Shown: positions 59,471 to 64,000 of the stretch, one piece after another
How the letters are laid out: each line of letters starts with the position of its first letter
How positions within the stretch are numbered: the first letter of the stretch is position 1
Assembly: GCA_020054675.1 (NCBI GenBank)
Contig: JAIHAL010000003.1
Location: 62,001 to 126,000, forward strand
Direction of reading: 5' to 3'
Origin: Oscillospiraceae bacterium
GTDB lineage: Bacteria > Bacillota > Clostridia > Oscillospirales > Ruminococcaceae
DNA: 64,000 nt
Made by a program: the position numbers and the translations under genes
The notes under the pieces: generated by a model
What the model was told of the DNA's origin: nothing
Databases searched by the model: none
What the model saw: the letters and a program-made list of their open reading frames with translations, nothing else

Positions 59471-61561
59471 ATGAAGTTTGAGCAAAAAATCAATGAGCTT
59501 ATAAATGATGTTGAAGTTCCTGAATGCATTTCGCCGGAAAACATTGCAATCATGCTAAGGCAAAAGACTTCCTCTGCAAATTTGAAGTCTTTTGAACCTC
59601 AAATAAGCATGAAATCGAAGAAAAAGGCGATAGCTTTCAGGTCGTCGGCGGCAATAGCAGCAGGCTTTGCCCTTGTTTTGGGAGTTATGGCATTTGTAAA
59701 GGATAATCCCGCACTTCCGATAGGATATCTTGAATCGGCAGAAGAGATAAAAGAAGCCGAAAATTATGCGGATGTCTATAAGGTTATTCAGGATGCTTTT
59801 GTAAAAAACGGCACGTCAAAAGAAGATAATACAATTGAGCCGGATCAAACCATAGCACCTGCAACGGGAACGCAAACAAAAACCGGACAAACGCAAAATA
59901 CGGGAGATTCTCAAAAAAGCATATCCTATGATATTTCGGGAAGCAGCCTTAATGACGCCGCCGAAGCTGATATTTTAAAGACGGACGGCAATAATCTTTA
60001 TTATATCGCCAACGGTTCCTTGTACATAGTTTCCGCAAACGGCGGAAAAATGACGCTTTTGTCAAAAGCTTCTTCAACGGGAACTTATCCTGTTGAAATG
60101 TACATAAACGGGAACAGGCTCATAGTGATTTCAAACAATACGGTTGAAACACCTTATGAAACTGCAATTTCACAGGAAACGGCGGCCTCGGAGACAACCG
60201 CCGCACAATCTGAAACTTCCGCAACTTCCGGCACGACTGCCGGAGAAGAGGCGCAAAAGCAAATTTCAGAAGGCGATAAGGGCGCACAAACCGGCGGGAA
60301 TTCAAAAACAGAGAAAAAAATCCCGTCCAGCGTGCTGCAAACCAATACTGTTGTAGAAATATATGATATATCCGATAAAGCGGCGCCTAAGATTGTTTCA
60401 ACCTATAAACAAAACGGATCTTATATATCTTCGAAAATGCAGGGAAATGCGGTTTATCTTGTTACAAGCTATTCGGGTTATCAAACCAAGCCGCTTGACA
60501 ACAAAGAGGACCTTGACAATTATGTTCCGGCGTATTATATAAACGACGCTAAAAACTATATACAGGCAAGCGATATTTGCATTCCTTCACAAGCGGGAAG
60601 CACAAGCTATGCAATAGTTTCCGGACTTGATGTGCAGGGAGCATCTCCTCTGGTGTCAATCAAGGCTGTGCTTTCAAATGCAAAGAGCATTTATTTCTCG
60701 GATTCTTATTTGTATATCGCGGGAAGCGGCAATGCAATCGGGGATAAAAACAGTACTTTGCTTACACGTTTTTCGATAAAGGACGGAACGATTTCTTATT
60801 CCTCAAACGCAAGCGTTGAAGGGGCTGTTATAAATTCCTCGGCCATGAATGAAAACAGCGGAAATTTGAGACTTGTAACTCTTACAACTGATTCAAAGTC
60901 CGGCAAGCGCTATTCAAACATTTTTGTTTTGGGAAGCGATTTTAAACTTTCCGGAAGCCTTACCGGCATATGTGCCGATAAAACCGTTTCGGAAGTTTTG
61001 TTTGAGGACGGAAAAGTTGTGCTTATGTCGTCTTCTGCGCAGGTTTTGGCGGAAATCAATCTTCCGGGGAATGAGCCTAAGCTTTCCAAAACCCTGTCAT
61101 CTTCATTGCCTGTAATGTATTATAAATATTCGGATGGAAAGTTTGCAGGAATTTCGGGCATTCTTGATAAATCCGGAAATGTAAAATCCATAAAGCTTTC
61201 AATTTATGATTCAAATTTAAAGGAAATTTCGTCGGTTGAACTTGACGGAGCACTTCCGGATAGTTTTTCTAACGATACCGAAAGCAAAAATGTGCTTTTC
61301 TTTGATTCGCAAAGCGGACTTATAGGAATCCCTGCTGCAAGCAAAAGCGAGTACGGCTTTAAGAATCTTTATTATTTGGTTTCTTACGGCAATGACGGGC
61401 TTAAGCTTAAAGGAAAGCTTGAGTATAATGATGTCGAGCAAAATTCAAGCTTTAACAGGGCAATTGTTTCGGGGGATATCTTATATGCCTTTTCAAATGA
61501 AAGGATTGTTTCCGCACAGCTTTCGGATTTGAAAGTTATTGAAGCTTTTGGGCTTAATTAA
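59471..61561 (+). CDS. membrane protein with C-terminal beta-propeller, likely anti-sigma partner
   Basis: A 696-residue protein with a cytoplasmic N-terminus of about 50 residues (NELINDVEVPECISPENIAIML), one membrane helix at about 56-73 (AAIAAGFALVLGVMAFV) and a large outer part. Two low-complexity Thr/Gln/Ser/Glu/Ala-rich linkers occur near 115-155 and 220-285. The outer part resembles the beta-propeller domain of PF09826-type proteins (EADILKTDGNNLYYIANGSLYIV, AYYINDAKNYIQASDICIPSQA in parts). Sigma-linked layout suggests it senses envelope state. GAAAGGAGG lies before the ATG at 59471; an ATG two codons upstream abuts that site. Confidence 0.8.
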   Translation: MKFEQKINELINDVEVPECISPENIAIMLRQKTSSANLKSFEPQISMKSKKKAIAFRSSAAIAAGFALVLGVMAFVKDNPALPIGYLESAEEIKEAENYADVYKVIQDAFVKNGTSKEDNTIEPDQTIAPATGTQTKTGQTQNTGDSQKSISYDISGSSLNDAAEADILKTDGNNLYYIANGSLYIVSANGGKMTLLSKASSTGTYPVEMYINGNRLIVISNNTVETPYETAISQETAASETTAAQSETSATSGTTAGEEAQKQISEGDKGAQTGGNSKTEKKIPSSVLQTNTVVEIYDISDKAAPKIVSTYKQNGSYISSKMQGNAVYLVTSYSGYQTKPLDNKEDLDNYVPAYYINDAKNYIQASDICIPSQAGSTSYAIVSGLDVQGASPLVSIKAVLSNAKSIYFSDSYLYIAGSGNAIGDKNSTLLTRFSIKDGTISYSSNASVEGAVINSSAMNENSGNLRLVTLTTDSKSGKRYSNIFVLGSDFKLSGSLTGICADKTVSEVLFEDGKVVLMSSSAQVLAEINLPGNEPKLSKTLSSSLPVMYYKYSDGKFAGISGILDKSGNVKSIKLSIYDSNLKEISSVELDGALPDSFSNDTESKNVLFFDSQSGLIGIPAASKSEYGFKNLYYLVSYGNDGLKLKGKLEYNDVEQNSSFNRAIVSGDILYAFSNERIVSAQLSDLKVIEAFGLN

Positions 61562-61604
61562 AAATCACATGCTTTTCTCCTTAATTCATTCATAATAGTT
61601 TTCG

Positions 61605-61656
61605 GCAAATGTCCTCTTGGGTCTGATGGCCTAAGAGGACATTTGCTGTGTTTTTA
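61605..61656 (+). terminator. terminator of the ECF sigma operon
   Basis: A perfect 14-base stem, GCAAATGTCCTCTT with AAGAGGACATTTGC, a 14-base loop and a TGTGTTTTT tail. The rest of the gap 61562-61867 holds AT-rich sequence and the next promoter. Confidence 0.88.
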
Positions 61657-61779
61657 AAATATTTCAATCATGCTTTGTTAACTGAAAATTCTTAAATTTC
61701 AGCCAAAAAGTAGTTTAATATTTTGTAGAATATTTTATGTTAATTTTTTGTTATCCCCCTTTTTATTTTTGGAGTATCT

Positions 61780-61788
61780 GTTATAATA
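61780..61788 (+). promoter_or_regulatory. extended -10 promoter of the ABC exporter operon
   Basis: TGTTATAAT is an extended -10 with no clear -35, about 80 bases before the exporter start. Confidence 0.5.
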
Positions 61789-61867
61789 TGTGTTGCGTCT
61801 GAAAGTTTCGATAATAAAAAGACGTATTATTTAAAGCTTTTGCTTAAAAAGACTGGATGGTGAAGTT

Positions 61868-63631
61868 ATGTTTCAAATCAAATGGCTGTGGCACAATTTA
61901 AAGGGTTATCGTGTAATGTACATAATGGCCTTGTGCTTTTCAGTTGTCTGCCAGGGACTTTTTCTGATATACCCTATTTTCGGGCAGACTATTGTGGACA
62001 CTTTTATAAGCAGTCCGGATGCGCTGAAGAACCTTGAAACCAAGAAAGATTATCTTATCATGCTCTGTCTTGGAATCGTACTTTTTACGCTTTTCAGAAC
62101 ATCCTTGCAGTACCTTACAAATATCCTTTATGAAAAGACCTCTCAGGAAATGATTTATAAGATTAGAAACTATCTTTACGAGAATGTCCAGCGCCAAGAC
62201 ATGCGTTTCTATGACAGAAACAGAACGGGCGACCTTATGACGCGCCTTTCCGGTGACCTTGATATGGTGCGCCATGCAATTGCGTGGATTGTAAAAACTT
62301 TCTTGGAAGCCCTTTCGCTTTTTGTAATATCAGTAGTATACTTTTTCATGCTTGACCCGCTGATGGCACTTTGTCTTTTGGCGCTTACTCCCGCAATATT
62401 TTTAATAGCCCTTGCTTTCAGGAAAAAAGTAGGCCCAATGTATGTGGATTTGAGGGAAAGACTTTCAATCCTTAACACCGCGGCTCAAGAAAATATTTCA
62501 GGAAACCGCGTTGTAAAGGCTTTTGCAAGGGAAGATTATGAAATTGAAAAATTCGGTGAGAAAAATAAGGATTTTTCTGATGCAAATAAAAAGGCTGCAA
62601 TGACATGGCTTGCATATTTTCCGTATCTTGAAACCACTTGTCAGGCCCTTGGAGTAGTAATGCTTTTCGTGGGCGGCATTTTTGTAATGAACGGCAGAAT
62701 GAGCTTTGGCGAATTTGCTGCTTTTAACGGAATGATATGGACAATAGCAAACCCCATGAGGATGTTTGGAAACCTTATAAACGACCTTCAACGCTTTATG
62801 GCATCGGCAAACAAGATTATAGAGGTTTACTATGCAAGGCCTATAATCATTGACCGTCCGGATGCCGTTGACCATAAGGAAAGGTTTAAAGGCGAAATTG
62901 AATTCAAAAATGTAAGCTTTAAGTATGACAACACAACCGTGCTTGAAAATATAAGCTTTAAAATAAATCCCGGCGAAACGGTTGCGATTATGGGCGAAAC
63001 TGGAAGCGGAAAGACCAGCCTTGTAAATCTTATACCGAGATTTTACGACGCAACCTCCGGCGAGGTGCTTGTGGACGGGATAAATGTGCGTATGCTTAAG
63101 CTGAATCAGCTTCGCGGGAATATAGGCATGGCAACTCAGGATGTTCTGCTTTTTTCCGATACGATAGACGGAAATATTGCATTTGGAAATTCAAGCATGC
63201 CTGAGAATGAGGTTAAGAAGTATGCAAAGCTTGCGGCGGCGGATGAATTCATAAGCAAAATGCCGGAAGGCTATGAAACCATAATCGGCGAGCGCGGAGT
63301 GGGACTTTCCGGCGGGCAAAAGCAGAGGATTTCGCTTGCAAGAGCGCTTGCAATAAAGCCGGCAATTTTAATTCTTGACGATACAACTTCGGCGGTTGAC
63401 CTTGAAACGGAAAAATACATACAGGAAAGCCTTAAATCGCTTGATTTCCCTTGCACAAAGATAATAATAGCGCAAAGGATTTCCTCCACTAAGGATGCCG
63501 ATAAGATAATCATCTTAAAAGATGGAAAAATTGCCGAAATGGGAACCCATGACGAGCTTTTAAGGCTTGGAGGTTATTATTCGGAGGTATTCAGCCTTCA
63601 AAATGAGGGCTTTGAAAAGGTAGGTGCGTAA
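61868..63631 (+). CDS. ABC exporter half-transporter A (fused membrane and ATPase domains)
   Basis: A 587-residue type-1 ABC exporter half. Six membrane helices occupy about 15-315, with the coupling stretch FYDRNRTGDLMTRLSGDLDMVRHAI (in parts). The ATPase domain begins near 338: Walker A GETGSGKTSLVNLIPRFYD, signature LSGGQKQRISLARAL, Walker B ILILDDTTSAVDLETE, H-loop IIIAQRISS. The catalytic Glu after Walker B is Asp and the H-loop His is Gln, so this site is degenerate, as in one half of heterodimeric exporters such as TM287/288. The partner follows after three bases. The substrate is unknown. Confidence 0.93.
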   Translation: MFQIKWLWHNLKGYRVMYIMALCFSVVCQGLFLIYPIFGQTIVDTFISSPDALKNLETKKDYLIMLCLGIVLFTLFRTSLQYLTNILYEKTSQEMIYKIRNYLYENVQRQDMRFYDRNRTGDLMTRLSGDLDMVRHAIAWIVKTFLEALSLFVISVVYFFMLDPLMALCLLALTPAIFLIALAFRKKVGPMYVDLRERLSILNTAAQENISGNRVVKAFAREDYEIEKFGEKNKDFSDANKKAAMTWLAYFPYLETTCQALGVVMLFVGGIFVMNGRMSFGEFAAFNGMIWTIANPMRMFGNLINDLQRFMASANKIIEVYYARPIIIDRPDAVDHKERFKGEIEFKNVSFKYDNTTVLENISFKINPGETVAIMGETGSGKTSLVNLIPRFYDATSGEVLVDGINVRMLKLNQLRGNIGMATQDVLLFSDTIDGNIAFGNSSMPENEVKKYAKLAAADEFISKMPEGYETIIGERGVGLSGGQKQRISLARALAIKPAILILDDTTSAVDLETEKYIQESLKSLDFPCTKIIIAQRISSTKDADKIIILKDGKIAEMGTHDELLRLGGYYSEVFSLQNEGFEKVGA

Positions 63632-63634
63632 ATA

Positions 63635-64000
63635 ATGTCAAGAAATAAATTTGATATCGACGAAGAGCTTGAATCCCCATTTGACATACGACATTTTAAG
63701 CGTTCAATGGTGTACATAAAAAAGCATGCAAAAAAGATGATAGCGGCTTTGCTGCTTAGTGGTGCAGCTGCGGTAATTGCGCTTTTTGCACCGGTTATAG
63801 TTCAGTATGCGCTGGATAAAACAATCCCGCAGAAAAACTTCCCGCAGCTTGTTTTGCTTTCGATTTTGCTTTTGGCAACCATTATTTTGAGCGTGCTTTT
63901 GTCAAAAATTCGTTCCCAGATAATGACCGTTGTCAGCCAAGATATAATTTTTGACATAAGGAGCGACCTTTTCAAGCATCTGCAAAAGCTCCCGTTCCAA
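63635..64000 (+). CDS. ABC exporter half-transporter B, N-terminal part (runs off window)
   Basis: The first 122 residues of the partner half-exporter, open to the end of the window. A charged N-terminal arm (NKFDIDEELESPFDIRHFKR) precedes membrane helix 1 (MIAALLLSGAAAVIALFAPVIV), helix 2 (LVLLSILLLATIILSVLL) and the start of the intracellular loop (DIIFDIRSDLFKHLQKLPFQ). LDKTIPQ is the usual turn after helix 1. It starts three bases after the first half, so the two are co-translated and probably form a heterodimer with one competent ATP site. Confidence 0.88.
   Translation, partial: MSRNKFDIDEELESPFDIRHFKRSMVYIKKHAKKMIAALLLSGAAAVIALFAPVIVQYALDKTIPQKNFPQLVLLSILLLATIILSVLLSKIRSQIMTVVSQDIIFDIRSDLFKHLQKLPFQ

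Noticed and set aside
58933-59553. 206-codon open frame antisense to the ECF sigma gene
   Set aside because: Spans a clear sigma factor gene and the start of its partner in the reverse direction; Ser/Phe-rich shadow.

Overview
The window looks like a chromosomal stretch of a strictly anaerobic, low-GC Firmicute, probably class Clostridia and perhaps a relative of Oscillospiraceae/Ruminococcaceae. Supporting signs are strong AGGAGG-type ribosome binding sites, sigma-A promoters (TTGaca-N17-TATAAT), a rubredoxin/FprA oxygen-scavenging pair, pyruvate phosphate dikinase, formate-THF ligase, ferredoxin-type sulfite reduction, and MerR, LacI and ECF regulators of Firmicute type. The taxon is inferred from gene content alone.

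Region 1 (1-18.3 kb): the end of a sensor histidine kinase, then one long plus-strand glycan locus. It has a promoter with two LacI-type operator-like boxes, a large lipoprotein solute-binding protein, a second binding protein fused to duplicated N-terminal modules, and two complete pairs of sugar ABC permeases. Between the permease pairs lie a membrane-anchored NHL/TPR protein, a Yip1-like membrane protein and a large extracellular DUF5696-like protein. A GH30 lipoprotein, a HAD phosphatase and an unrecognised helical-toroid-like protein follow. There is no ATPase gene, so a shared one elsewhere is likely. This is the best candidate for an undescribed system.

Region 2 (18.3-39.7 kb): mostly housekeeping. 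It holds a membrane-bound MerR regulator, ppdK, glmU-pth-mfd, a RelE/Phd toxin-antitoxin pair, a PC4-like protein, pyrophosphatase, MTA/SAH nucleosidase, a CxxC-less HMA-like protein, rubredoxin-fprA under an elaborate dyad operator, an HD protein, rodA, fhs, tsaE-tsaB, rpiB, upp and glmS.

Region 3 (39.7-53.0 kb): a more AT-rich sulfate-assimilation island. It carries CysPTWA sulfate import; a LacI regulator with a FecBCD/BtuFCD-type transporter of unknown substrate; and APS reductase (AprA/AprB-like), CysD, CysN and a siroheme/4Fe-4S sulfite reductase. Sulfate would be imported, adenylylated to APS, reduced directly to sulfite (no CysC or CysH is present) and then to sulfide. A tRNA-Thr(CGT) gene closes the island.

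Region 4 (53.0-64 kb): enolase, a SipW-like membrane protein that has lost its catalytic residues, a NatAB-type exporter, an orphan MacB-type ATPase, an ECF sigma factor with a beta-propeller membrane protein, and a heterodimeric ABC exporter cut by the window end. No CRISPR array, prophage, transposase or rRNA was seen.
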